From Mucilaginibacter_A sp964236465 (GTDB lineage: Bacteria; Bacteroidota; Bacteroidia; Sphingobacteriales; Sphingobacteriaceae), in contig CAXSBZ010000011.1 in NCBI GenBank assembly GCA_964236465.1, positions 27,603-91,602 of the forward strand: DNA of 64,000 bases. The letters are read 5' to 3'. Below are positions 25,317-33,337 of the stretch, piece by piece (position 1 is the first letter of the stretch; each line of letters opens with the position of its first letter). The notes beneath the pieces are model-generated. The model saw nothing but the letters and a program-made list of their open reading frames with translations. It had not been told where the DNA came from and searched no databases. The translations under genes were made by a program, and so were the position numbers.

Positions 25317-26515
25317 TATTGGCCAGATTGCTGGTAAAATTGTTCTGTTAGATGATTAAAATTGATTAATTCTTTGTCTGATAACTGTTTGCCGGTTTGT
25401 ACAAAATCAATGTATTTCAAAATATCTTTGATCAAACTTTCGTCTGCACCAGATCTTTGAATAAGATTTTGAACGAATTCCTGATCCAATTCATTGGTTT
25501 TCAATTGATAACGGCTGCGAATATGTTCCAGCAAAAAAGTAACTTTTTTACTGGCAATATTCAAATTGTTGCGCTGCTGATAATAAACCTGACCAACTAC
25601 CTGCACAAATTCTACAGTCGTATTCCGCATTGGATCGGCAACCGGGATGATGCGCTGGCGGCGTTTGATCTCGTACAAAACAAAAAAAAGCAAGCTAAAC
25701 AAAGCAATATAATAAGCCCAACGCAACTCAGCATGACTTAAAAATACGCGCATCGGCGAATCACCAATTTCTGCTGCACCGGCTACAGCATACTCGTCCC
25801 AAATAATTTCTCCTTTTGGGTTGAGGTAAGAAAGCACTTTGGCCGCATATTCATTTCCGGCGGGTTGCAGCAGGTTATAATTGATAAAGTAATCCGGTGT
25901 CGGCATCAAGTACAAAAACCCTTTACCAAAAGCATATCGTACAAAATTAGCATGGTTCAATTGGTTTTTGCCAAGCACAACCGCACGCGAAGTATCCAGT
26001 TTGCTGAAATACTGATTGCCGATTTGCCTGTCAAAAGCATAAGTTTTCTTCGGGTTCAAAGCTGGGTTTACCAAGTGAATCTTAGCTTTTTTATCAATTA
26101 AAAAATTAGGTTCGCTGTTGATTTTAAGCTTTAAAGTATCGCGCAAAAATCGGTTCATGTAAAAAGAGGCGATAAAAACAGCATTGCCCTTTTTCATATA
26201 GTCAACCAGTTGCTCAAAATCATATTTATCCACATCAGCTTTTGGCGTAATAATCAGGTAACTGCCGGGCTGATAAATTTTTTCTTTTTGAGAATTGATG
26301 AGCGTATTATAAATGGATTGCCGGCTGCTGCGGATAGTTGCGCCCGGAAAAATATCGTTCAGCTGATGGTATAAAATAAACGTGCCGTACGGGATTTTAT
26401 CGCTGTCGAGATAAGTGGTGTTCCAATCCACTGGTTTTGGGCGATTGTATTGCACCACACAATAAACGATGAGCAGCGAAAAGCCGATGATGAGGTAAAT
26501 TTTTAAATCCTTCAT
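25316..26515 (-). CDS. DUF4350 domain-containing membrane protein
   Basis: A 399-residue protein. An N-terminal helix (IYLIIGFSLLIVYCVVQY) leads into a DUF4350/GATase-like region with YGTFILYHQLNDIFPGATI and YMKKGNAVFIASFYMNRFL; a second helix lies near residue 268 (YYIALFSLLFFVLYEIKRRQ). Its first codon overlaps the DUF4129 gene by four bases. Found regularly with MoxR and DUF58; molecular role unknown. Confidence 0.85.
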   Translation of the reverse strand: MKDLKIYLIIGFSLLIVYCVVQYNRPKPVDWNTTYLDSDKIPYGTFILYHQLNDIFPGATIRSSRQSIYNTLINSQKEKIYQPGSYLIITPKADVDKYDFEQLVDYMKKGNAVFIASFYMNRFLRDTLKLKINSEPNFLIDKKAKIHLVNPALNPKKTYAFDRQIGNQYFSKLDTSRAVVLGKNQLNHANFVRYAFGKGFLYLMPTPDYFINYNLLQPAGNEYAAKVLSYLNPKGEIIWDEYAVAGAAEIGDSPMRVFLSHAELRWAYYIALFSLLFFVLYEIKRRQRIIPVADPMRNTTVEFVQVVGQVYYQQRNNLNIASKKVTFLLEHIRSRYQLKTNELDQEFVQNLIQRSGADESLIKDILKYIDFVQTGKQLSDKELINFNHLTEQFYQQSGQ

Positions 26516-27231
26516 CGCAATTTTGGGTTAAATTGCTGGAAATCCTGGCTGATCTGCCGGAAATATTCCTGATCAACTTTAAAATCTCCGTACCAAACAT
26601 ATTCAAACTGCCGCGTGAGCGAACCAAATTTTTGCTGCTGTTCCGGGTTTTGGATTTCGTGGAGATAAGCCAGATTGGTTTTGTCGGCCTGCCATTTAAT
26701 CGCTCCGGCATCGCTTAACTTTTTTAAGCAATTAAGATATAGCAGCCTGACTGCCAAACGAAAGTTACGGCTAGCAATTGCTTTTTCAATCTCCTGTTCA
26801 AAGCTGATTTCGTGAATATTTTCCAGGCTTTCGTGGTACGGAATTTCCAGTGTACTGTTTTTACCGGTAAAAATTTGTATCACGTCCATTCCGGTCAACT
26901 TCAAAATAAGGAAAACCAATGCAGCTGCGCCCAAGATAATGAACAGTAAATTGATGATGCTGCCGGTAACTTTGCCAGCCATTAAATTATCAACCTGATA
27001 CCAAAACCACCGCCAAAATTGGTCCCATAGTGATACCGCTTCGCCCGGATTATCGGTGTATTTAAAATCACGCTGCTGCCGGTATTCGTTCAAAGCAACT
27101 ATATCAAATTTGCGGATTTTGATAGTGCTGCTATCCGTTTGCAAAACCGGCAATGCTTTTTTTACCACCGATTTTGGGGTGATAAAAGAAGCATTAACCA
27201 ACAGGAACAGCAGCAGGCAGATTTTGTACAT
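26512..27231 (-). CDS. DUF4129 domain-containing protein
   Basis: About 239 residues. A signal peptide (MYKICLLLFLLVNASF) is followed by a periplasmic part, a transmembrane helix near residue 100 (IINLLFIILGAAALVFLILK) and the cytoplasmic DUF4129-like tail with AIASRNFRLAVRLLYLNCLKKLSDAG and WQADKTNLAYL. The start is set at the Met before YKICLLL, five bases after the upstream stop; the longer frame begins inside that gene. The signal-peptide end (NASFITPKS) is encoded by a dispersed-motif copy at 27183-27194. Confidence 0.8.
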   Translation of the reverse strand: MYKICLLLFLLVNASFITPKSVVKKALPVLQTDSSTIKIRKFDIVALNEYRQQRDFKYTDNPGEAVSLWDQFWRWFWYQVDNLMAGKVTGSIINLLFIILGAAALVFLILKLTGMDVIQIFTGKNSTLEIPYHESLENIHEISFEQEIEKAIASRNFRLAVRLLYLNCLKKLSDAGAIKWQADKTNLAYLHEIQNPEQQQKFGSLTRQFEYVWYGDFKVDQEYFRQISQDFQQFNPKLR

Positions 27232-27235
27232 CAGC

Positions 27236-28123
27236 TTAATATTCTTCTTTTGGCAAACCGGCATCCGGATCGTTGCTGCCGAAATTGTTGATGCGGCCCA
27301 TTAATCCGGTGCCTTCTTTCTGTTCATTCAAACTAAAATAACATAAAGCCGCAGTGATAGATGTCAACACCAGGAAAACTTGGCAAAGTGCAGAAATAAT
27401 TGTGGTGAGGATTAGCGCAGAAGAACTTGGATGCGATCTGGCTATAAACATACTTCCGATGGTTATCAAAGAAACCGGAAGGATAAAAATCATCATCGCG
27501 GCGTAGGCAATGATCCAGATCACGACGATGGCTCCAAAAGTTTGCCACCAGTTTTCTTTGATCAGCTGAAAACTTTTTGACCAGGAATAACCCAGATCTG
27601 CGTTTTCAAAAATGATGACCGGTAAAATGAGCGACAGGATTGGCCACAAATAAAAACCGGGAACAAAACACAACACAAAACCTGCAACCAAACAAATACC
27701 AATTACCAGATAACTACCCAAAACACGAAAAAAGTAATGTTTGAAATAACCCCAAACTTCTTCTGTTTCCGGTGCCAAGTTTCCTTTTTCTTTATATAAT
27801 GCCATAAACGACAGCGGAACAAGTGTGATTGCAGTAACTTTAAGTAGACCGAATATCAGGCTTAACAAATAGGTTAAGCCGAACATGGCCCCGAATCTTC
27901 TTCCAAAATTGTAACTTGTTGAATACGGGCTTGTGGTTTCCATCGAATCAATCAATTTGTGTTGCTGCAAAAGTGCCACCACCAAACTTGCTACAACAAA
28001 AAAGCTGCAAATAATCGCATACGATTTTAATAAAGGTTTCCAGTTTTGGCTGATGAAGATGAACGTATCGTTTATGATCTCACCGAAGTCTCGGGTTTTG
28101 GCTAATTCAATTTTTGGTTGCAT
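27236..28123 (-). CDS. Multi-pass membrane protein of the MoxR-SpoIIM cluster
   Basis: A 295-residue integral membrane protein with about six long hydrophobic segments (SYAIICSFFVVASLVVALL, LTYLLSLIFGLLKVTAITLVP, YLVIGICLVAGFVLCFVPGFY, TFGAIVVIWIIAYAAMMIF, ILTTIISALCQVFLVLTSIT). It has the layout of glycerophosphodiester-phosphodiesterase membrane-domain-like proteins, but I see no catalytic motif. It overlaps the SpoIIM-like gene by 17 bp and is probably translated together with it. Function unknown. Confidence 0.72.
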   Translation of the reverse strand: MQPKIELAKTRDFGEIINDTFIFISQNWKPLLKSYAIICSFFVVASLVVALLQQHKLIDSMETTSPYSTSYNFGRRFGAMFGLTYLLSLIFGLLKVTAITLVPLSFMALYKEKGNLAPETEEVWGYFKHYFFRVLGSYLVIGICLVAGFVLCFVPGFYLWPILSLILPVIIFENADLGYSWSKSFQLIKENWWQTFGAIVVIWIIAYAAMMIFILPVSLITIGSMFIARSHPSSSALILTTIISALCQVFLVLTSITAALCYFSLNEQKEGTGLMGRINNFGSNDPDAGLPKEEY

Positions 28124-29075
28124 ATTGGTTTAGGTTGAGTTTTTTGTGGAGATAACTGGGGTAGATGATGACGTAACCGATAATAAAAAGGAGTGATAAA
28201 AACAGTATCGATACACTTAGCCATAGTGGCATCCCAGTGTGGCGGGTTACAAAACTTTCAAAAAAAGCAGCCGTGATAAAAATGGGTACCAGGCCGATCA
28301 CCAGCTTGGTGCCGTCTTTGGCACCGCGTTTAAAAGAATCCATCCGGGTATAGGTTTTCGGGAAAAGGATGCTGTTGCCCAAAACCAGGCCTGCACCGCC
28401 GGCAATAATCAGGGCTGAAATTTCTAACGTCCCATGGATAAAAATCACCAGAATAGATTGTAAACCCAAGCCTTTGCTGAAAAAATAATACTCAAATGCG
28501 CCGAGCATGATCCCGTTTTTGACCAGCGCGTAAACGCTTCCCAACGAAAAGAAAACGCCTCCGACAAAGCAATAAAAAGAGACAAAAATGTTGTTGGCAG
28601 CAATCATAAAAAACATGCTGAACTCGTTTTCCTGTTTATAAACGCCAAACGGATCGCCTTTGGCAATGTTTTCGTTCGTCATGTTTACATACTGATCGCC
28701 CAAAATCAGCCGCAGAAAATTTTGATCATATTTGGCTGATAGCGCACCCATCAACGTAAAAACAACCGTAAATAGGAAAGCGTAAAGCAGCGGTTTTTCA
28801 TACAATTTAAACAGCAAAGGCAGTTCAACTTTCCAAAATGAAATGAAACGGTTGGACTTTTCTTTTTTATTTTTGTAGATGGATTGATGCAGGCGCGCCG
28901 TCAGCCCGTTGAGATAAGCCGTAGTTTTGGATTGCGGATAAAAAGTTTTGGCGTAAGCCAGATCGTCCGTCAGGCTGATGAAACGCTTGGCCAGTTCATC
29001 TGGATCAGGCGTTTGCAAAGCTTCATACTGCTGCCATTTTTCAGAATTTTGTTTGATAAATAAAGCTTCCCTCAT
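28107..29075 (-). CDS. Stage II sporulation protein M (DUF95) family protein
   Basis: A 322-residue membrane protein starting MREALFIKQNSEKWQQYE, a typical opening of the Bacteroidota SpoIIM-like family. A soluble N-terminal helical part of about 85 residues precedes some five helices with FGVYKQENEFSMFFMIAANNIFVSFYCFVGGVFFSLGS and HGTLEISALIIAGGAG. The name comes from SpoIIM of sporulating Bacillus; no sporulation is implied. It forms a cluster with MoxR, DUF58, DUF4129 and DUF4350. The start codon overlaps a dispersed-motif copy. Confidence 0.88.
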   Translation of the reverse strand: MREALFIKQNSEKWQQYEALQTPDPDELAKRFISLTDDLAYAKTFYPQSKTTAYLNGLTARLHQSIYKNKKEKSNRFISFWKVELPLLFKLYEKPLLYAFLFTVVFTLMGALSAKYDQNFLRLILGDQYVNMTNENIAKGDPFGVYKQENEFSMFFMIAANNIFVSFYCFVGGVFFSLGSVYALVKNGIMLGAFEYYFFSKGLGLQSILVIFIHGTLEISALIIAGGAGLVLGNSILFPKTYTRMDSFKRGAKDGTKLVIGLVPIFITAAFFESFVTRHTGMPLWLSVSILFLSLLFIIGYVIIYPSYLHKKLNLNQYATKN

Positions 29076-29085
29076 GCTTCTTTTA
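29074..29085 (-). repeat. Dispersed motif overlapping the SpoIIM-like start
   Basis: On the gene strand TAAAAGAAGCAT followed by G: the last two bases of the motif begin the ATG at 29075. Confidence 0.8.
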
Positions 29086-29152
29086 GCGTATAAATTTTTC
29101 GATAACCCGGTTTAAATTGTTTTGTAAGATAATTATTTCGGCCAATAAAAAA

Positions 29153-29160
29153 TATATTTG
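29153..29160 (+). promoter_or_regulatory. -7 promoter element of the RDD gene
   Basis: TATATTTG fits TAnnTTTG and ends six bases before the ATG at 29167, implying a leaderless or near-leaderless transcript. A -33 element at the usual spacing was not obvious. Confidence 0.4.
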
Positions 29161-29166
29161 TTAACC

Positions 29167-29892
29167 ATGCAAACCATTAAAATAACCACCAGCCAAAATA
29201 TTGAAATTGATTATGAAGTAGCCGGTTTGGGCGAACGGATGGTAGCCCGGATAATTGATTTCGGGATGTTTATTTTAATCATCGTTACATTTTCTTTAAT
29301 CGTTGCTTACAGCGAATCAGAAAAAGTAAGCCTATTTGGCCATTTTTTTAACGGTTTGTACCTTGTCTGGTTCGTCTTATTAGTTTTTTACGATCTAATC
29401 TGCGAAGTTTTTTTCAACGGACAATCGGTTGGTAAGCGCGTGATGAATATTAAAGTAATTAGTTTGGATGGCGCGCGCCCAAGTTTGGGCCAATATATCA
29501 TCCGTTGGTTATTTCGGATCGTGGATTTTCTGATCACGTTTCAATTGGCGGGATTAATTTCAGTGATCATTACCAAAAACAAACAGCGGATTGGCGATCT
29601 GGCTGCGGGCACAACTTTGGTTACTACCAAACCGCGGACAGACGTTAGCCAGATTGCTTTTGCGCCGGTTGGTCAGGATTATATTCCGATTTATAAGGAA
29701 GTAAACCAGCTGGCAGATCGAGATATTGTGCTGATCCATGAAGTGATCCAAAGCCGTAACCAGGTTTTGATACACCAAATGGCCAATCAGATCAAAACGC
29801 ATTTGAGCATCAGCAGTAAGTTTGATGATCTTTATTTTTTGGAAACTGTCGTTAAGGATTATAATTTTTTGATGGCGAAGATGGAATTGTAA
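29167..29892 (+). CDS. RDD family membrane protein
   Basis: A 241-residue protein. A beta-like N-terminus (QTIKITTSQNIEIDYEVAGL) is followed by RDD-domain helices: VARIIDFGMFILIIVTFSLIV carries the conserved Arg and Asp, then LVWFVLLVFYDLICEVFFNGQSVGKRVMNIKVI and RRIGDLAAGTTLV-like GDLAAGTT. The C-terminal 80 residues are soluble. It is divergent from the SpoIIM-MoxR operon and is usually part of that gene neighbourhood. The TTG at 29158 is rejected as start because it lies in the -7 element. Confidence 0.9.
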   Translation: MQTIKITTSQNIEIDYEVAGLGERMVARIIDFGMFILIIVTFSLIVAYSESEKVSLFGHFFNGLYLVWFVLLVFYDLICEVFFNGQSVGKRVMNIKVISLDGARPSLGQYIIRWLFRIVDFLITFQLAGLISVIITKNKQRIGDLAAGTTLVTTKPRTDVSQIAFAPVGQDYIPIYKEVNQLADRDIVLIHEVIQSRNQVLIHQMANQIKTHLSISSKFDDLYFLETVVKDYNFLMAKMEL

Positions 29893-29911
29893 GCCACTTA
29901 TTGTTAAAACT

Positions 29912-30205
29912 TTAAAATAAATTGCTGACTTTAAAAGCATAAGAAACAATTATAGTTCCAGCAGCAATCCGCAGTAAAACTTTCCTTATTATTTCTCGCT
30001 GATTGATCGGGACTTTCATCTTCACTAAAAAAAACAGTGCTAAAAACAGTATCGGAACTGTGGCCGGATACAGGTGTAAACTCGCTGCAAAATTGCCCCG
30101 AAACAAAGCTAAAACTGATCGTTGGAAACCACAGCCGGGACAATCAAAACCGGTAAAAGTTTTGAACGGACAAGGCAGTAAATATTTATCCAACCAATTT
30201 TCCAT
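29912..30205 (-). CDS. DUF2752 domain-containing protein
   Basis: A 97-residue protein with the family signature CPFKTFTGFDCPGCGFQRSVLALFRG, in which two cysteine pairs (PC, CPGC) lie before the first helix, and two hydrophobic segments (VPILFLALFFLVKM; IAAGTIIVSYAF). Function is unknown. It converges with the RDD gene. The stretch PILFLAL is encoded by a dispersed-motif copy at 30041-30052. Confidence 0.85.
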   Translation of the reverse strand: MENWLDKYLLPCPFKTFTGFDCPGCGFQRSVLALFRGNFAASLHLYPATVPILFLALFFLVKMKVPINQREIIRKVLLRIAAGTIIVSYAFKVSNLF

Positions 30206-30253
30206 CCAAGTGAGTATAAAGAAACATCGCTTTTAAAAATAGTAATTTCGAGG

Positions 30254-30576
30254 ATGCAAAAAGAGCAGATCTCTGTTTTTGATATGTTTAAAATCGGTAT
30301 CGGGCCGTCCAGTTCGCATACGCTGGGGCCGTGGCACGCCGCACAGCAGTTTGTTCAATTGTTGGAAAATTCTCATCTGTTAGCACAAGTTATCCAAATA
30401 AAAATCCTGCTTTACGGTTCGCTGGCCAAAACCGGCAAAGGCCACGGAACGGATATTGCCGTTTTGCTAGGTTTAAGCGGAGACGACCCGATTACGTTTG
30501 AAGTGGACCAGATCGAACCAAAGATGGAAAGTATCCGAATAACCCGACAACTATTTTTAGGCGGTAAAAGAAGTAT
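30254..30576 (+). pseudogene. sdaA: Truncated L-serine dehydratase (N-terminal fragment)
   Basis: The frame opens with ISVFDMFKIGIGPSSSHTLGPWHAAQQFV and continues with LLYGSLAKTGKGHGTDIAVLLGLSGDDP, the N-terminal (beta) domain of iron-sulfur L-serine ammonia-lyase. Homology stops near LFLGGKRS, about residue 107 of an enzyme normally around 470 residues. The frame then runs into a dispersed-motif copy (30565-30576) and a REP-like repeat and stops at 30613. The catalytic cysteine-bearing alpha domain is absent and no remnant is visible before the next gene. It looks like a deletion-truncated gene; a full copy may exist elsewhere. Confidence 0.8.
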
Positions 30577-30581
30577 ATGCT

Positions 30582-30664
30582 GTCATGCCGAACTCGTTTC
30601 GGCATCTTATTAGAAAAGAAGATTTATATTAACACTTGGAGTCCTGAAACAAGTCCAGGATGAC
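30582..30664. repeat. REP-like inverted repeat, second copy
   Basis: GTCATGCCGAACTCGTTTCG at the left and GTCCTGAAACAAGTCCAGGA with TGAC at the right end are mutually inverted and match the element at 8791-8870. It caps the truncated sdaA fragment. Confidence 0.75.
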
Positions 30665-30672
30665 AAAAACTT

Positions 30673-31386
30673 TTATTTCAATTTAGAAATTACAACCGGT
30701 TCCAGTTCCTTTACCCACAATCCATACATTTTAGCTGAAGGGTGCAGGCCGTCCGCAGTAATCAGGGAAGGATCGTTTGCCGCAGTTCTGGAAATGGCGG
30801 TAACATTCACATAAGCTACGCCAGCTTTTGCGCTTTCTTCTTTGTTGATGGCATTGTACTGATCGATCTCTTGGGCAATCATGCTCCTGTTATAGCCGTT
30901 GGCAAAAGGTGTAACGCCCCAATCCGGTATCGAAAGTACAAAAACATGCTGTTTGTTGCTTTTGGCGAAGTAGATTGCCTGGTTCAACAACGCAACAAAT
31001 TGCTGGCGGTAGGTAACCTGACTGTAATTTCTAAACTGGTTGTTTACACCAATCAAAAGCGTAACCACATCATATTTAGCATCTGGTTTTTCTATGTTGA
31101 TAGCTGCTTGTAGGTCGTCCGTTGTCCAGCCGGTTTGGGCAATAATCTTTGGATCAGCAAAGTTTAACTGCTGCCCGCTCAATGATTTGACCAATTGTGC
31201 TGGAAAAGAAGCATCTGCCGGAACAGACTGGCCGATGGTATAAGAATCGCCTAAAGCTAAATATTGCAATGCTTCTTTTACCGGTATATTATTGGCAACA
31301 GCCGGGGCCGGGTTATAAGTTGTATCTGTTTTGCAGGAAACAAAACTGGTTAACAAAAAAACAGGCAGCAGGAAAAATATTTTCAT
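30673..31386 (-). CDS. SGNH/GDSL-family lipoprotein hydrolase
   Basis: About 237 residues. A signal peptide ends in lipobox TSFVSC (MKIFFLLPVFLLTSFVSC), so it is an outer-envelope lipoprotein. The hydrolase blocks are clear: block I LALGDSYTIG (nucleophile Ser), block III VVTLLIGVNNQF (GxN), and block V TADGLHPSAKMY (DxxH). These enzymes are esterases, lipases or deacylases; the substrate is unknown. The frame is open for 22 further codons upstream, but the lipoprotein start at 31386 is preferred. Confidence 0.85.
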   Translation of the reverse strand: MKIFFLLPVFLLTSFVSCKTDTTYNPAPAVANNIPVKEALQYLALGDSYTIGQSVPADASFPAQLVKSLSGQQLNFADPKIIAQTGWTTDDLQAAINIEKPDAKYDVVTLLIGVNNQFRNYSQVTYRQQFVALLNQAIYFAKSNKQHVFVLSIPDWGVTPFANGYNRSMIAQEIDQYNAINKEESAKAGVAYVNVTAISRTAANDPSLITADGLHPSAKMYGLWVKELEPVVISKLK

Positions 31387-31582
31387 TCTAAACGGGTATT
31401 TCAAACAATACGTAAATAGGGCGGCATAAGATTTTTTTATCACTGCTGCCACAGACGCTGCATTTTGTCTTTTATCCCGCAGAAAAAATAATTTTTAAAA
31501 GAATTGCCTAGTTTCTGTTGATGCTGGAAGTTGCATTATTGATAATTGACTATCTGCTTTACATTTGTTATTTTAATGGATG

Positions 31583-31612
31583 ATGCTGTTTTTATGCCGG
31601 TAAAAGAAGCAT
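31583..31612. repeat. Hairpin form of the dispersed motif (mixed arms)
   Basis: ATGCTGTTTTTA (31583-31594), centre TGCCGG, TAAAAGAAGCAT (31601-31612). One arm is the AC type, the other the GA type, so the arms mismatch at two bases. It lies immediately beyond the SusD terminator. Confidence 0.85.
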
Positions 31613-31620
31613 CAATAAAA

Positions 31621-31651
31621 AACGGGCAGCTTCTGATAGAAACTGCCCGTT
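31621..31651 (-). terminator. Intrinsic terminator of the SusC/SusD operon
   Basis: On the gene strand AACGGGCAG and CTGCCCGTT pair across a 13-nt loop and are followed by a T run. It ends transcription after the SusD-like gene. Confidence 0.9.
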
Positions 31652-31674
31652 GATTGCAAGCAAAACTTTATTTA

Positions 31675-33318
31675 CTAATTCGGATTTTTAATCGGCGCAC
31701 TACCTGTAGTAGGAGGATTTAATACAAACTCATCAGCCGGAACATCCCAATAATCAAGAAAGTTATAGTTGATTGTTGCTTTAGTATTTACTGTACCAGT
31801 TGTACTTAAAACTACTGCGTTGGTAACACCACCTCCTGCTGAAACGTCATAAGTAATTCCATAACGGCGGGCATCATAAAAAGCCAATCCCCTAAACACC
31901 AAAGCTACCCGGCGCTCGCTGCGTAAAACTGCTGTAGCTGCAGCAACAGTATTTATACCCGATAACGCTGGCAAGCCTGCACCTTGAGCACTACGCACAT
32001 TATTGATACTGGCTAAAGCGGCAGGAATGGCATCGGTGTTTATTAAAGCTTCGGCTTTCATTAACTCATTTTCTTCGTATGAACCTCCGATATACAGTTC
32101 GTAATTACCCGGTGTCCTATCACTTAATATAGCAACTCCCGGCAAGTGATTACTACCATCGACTAACTGCCATCGGGTACTAAATGTAAAACCACCCACT
32201 TGGTTTAAATAGGGTGTAACTTGGATAAAGTTGTTGGCTAATCGTTTATCCGCAGGATCATAATTCTGAATCAAACGTTCGCTAATTTTAAAAGTTGACG
32301 CCTTTGGTGGGCCTGTACTTAAAGCCGCTACAGAACCGCCGGTTGCTGAAAAGAAATTGTTGCTTACAGCCGTACGGCCCACAAATACATTATCTGTACT
32401 GGTAATACCAGCATTAGTTAACGCAAGTACAACAGTCCAATTAGCAGCTGTCATCGTTGAAACTTTTGTATTGGCTAATATATTTCTGGCTTTTAGTGTA
32501 TTTATATTATGGACAAACATGGTTGGTGTTGGTACAGCTCCATGGCCTATCTGTACAAAACTTGGCAGCAATTTCCCCATTACTGTAGTGTAGTCAGTTG
32601 TAGCAGTAATACCAGAGAGCAAAGTGGCTGCAGCATCCAAGTTTTTGTTAGACTCTGCAATAATAGCTGCTGCATTTACATAGTTCGGCACAACTGTATT
32701 TACACCATTATTAATTATTCCGGCATAATACAACGATCCGATTTTAGCGTAAGCAAAACCTTTCCACCAGTAGCACCATGCTTTTATGGTGTTCTTTTTT
32801 GTGGTTGCATCACCGGAAAACGTAATATTATCAACCAAGGAAAGCACTTGGTTACAAGCATTATTTAAACTATACATGTAAGCCCATTCCATATAAAAAG
32901 CATTCGAAGGCCGTTTATCGCGCGTGTTGCTAATACGCAATACCGACTTTTGCGGCGAAGTATTTGAAATTTTTGTACCGTCATCCAACACCACATAATC
33001 CGGCAAATTAGCTACGTTGATGTTGTTGTTTGATGCTTCGGCACCGATGTTATCGCCCATCAATTCATGGTACTGAATCCCTTGGGCAAAATAACTATTA
33101 CCAAGTGCATTTAAACCATTGATAATAGTTGGGCTGCTCCCGTTAAAACCGGTAATGTAAACACCGCCGCTGGCCAAAGAGATAATACCGCTTTCGGTTT
33201 GTGCTTGATCAAGCGTTGGCGAATTTGGGTTTTTTACGTCCAGTTGTTTTTTACACGACGTGGCACTTAGCAAAGTTGCAGTAACAACCCACGTTATAAT
33301 TACGCTATATTTTTTCAT
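31675..33318 (-). CDS. SusD/RagB-family outer membrane lipoprotein
   Basis: A 547-residue SusD homologue. A signal peptide with the lipobox-like LSATSC (MKKYSVIITWVVTATLLSATSC) is followed by KKQLDVKNPNSPTLDQAQTESGI, the usual opening of RagB/SusD proteins. The C-terminal half contains RNYELYIGGSYEENELMKAEAL-like and VAAATAVLRSERRVALVFRGLAFYDARRYG, the conserved helical core. It caps the SusC pore and helps capture a substrate. No glycosidase or regulator adjoins, so the ligand is unknown. It is downstream of and co-transcribed with the SusC gene, 19 bp apart. Confidence 0.92.
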   Translation of the reverse strand: MKKYSVIITWVVTATLLSATSCKKQLDVKNPNSPTLDQAQTESGIISLASGGVYITGFNGSSPTIINGLNALGNSYFAQGIQYHELMGDNIGAEASNNNINVANLPDYVVLDDGTKISNTSPQKSVLRISNTRDKRPSNAFYMEWAYMYSLNNACNQVLSLVDNITFSGDATTKKNTIKAWCYWWKGFAYAKIGSLYYAGIINNGVNTVVPNYVNAAAIIAESNKNLDAAATLLSGITATTDYTTVMGKLLPSFVQIGHGAVPTPTMFVHNINTLKARNILANTKVSTMTAANWTVVLALTNAGITSTDNVFVGRTAVSNNFFSATGGSVAALSTGPPKASTFKISERLIQNYDPADKRLANNFIQVTPYLNQVGGFTFSTRWQLVDGSNHLPGVAILSDRTPGNYELYIGGSYEENELMKAEALINTDAIPAALASINNVRSAQGAGLPALSGINTVAAATAVLRSERRVALVFRGLAFYDARRYGITYDVSAGGGVTNAVVLSTTGTVNTKATINYNFLDYWDVPADEFVLNPPTTGSAPIKNPN

Positions 33319-33337
33319 TCCTTATTTTATGTATTAA

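Noticed and set aside
26173..30052. Motif copies in hydrophobic segments (26173, 28197, 30041, 24239) as inserted elements
   Set aside because: The encoded peptides (NAVFIAS, SILFLSL, PILFLAL, VILFLLS) look natural for membrane helices, so these may owe something to composition. They are counted as motif copies but not read as insertions.
31203..31214. Near-copy GAAAAGAAGCAT in the GDSL lipoprotein gene
   Set aside because: Lacks the leading T; encodes the ordinary DASFPAQ of GDSL block I context. Not counted.
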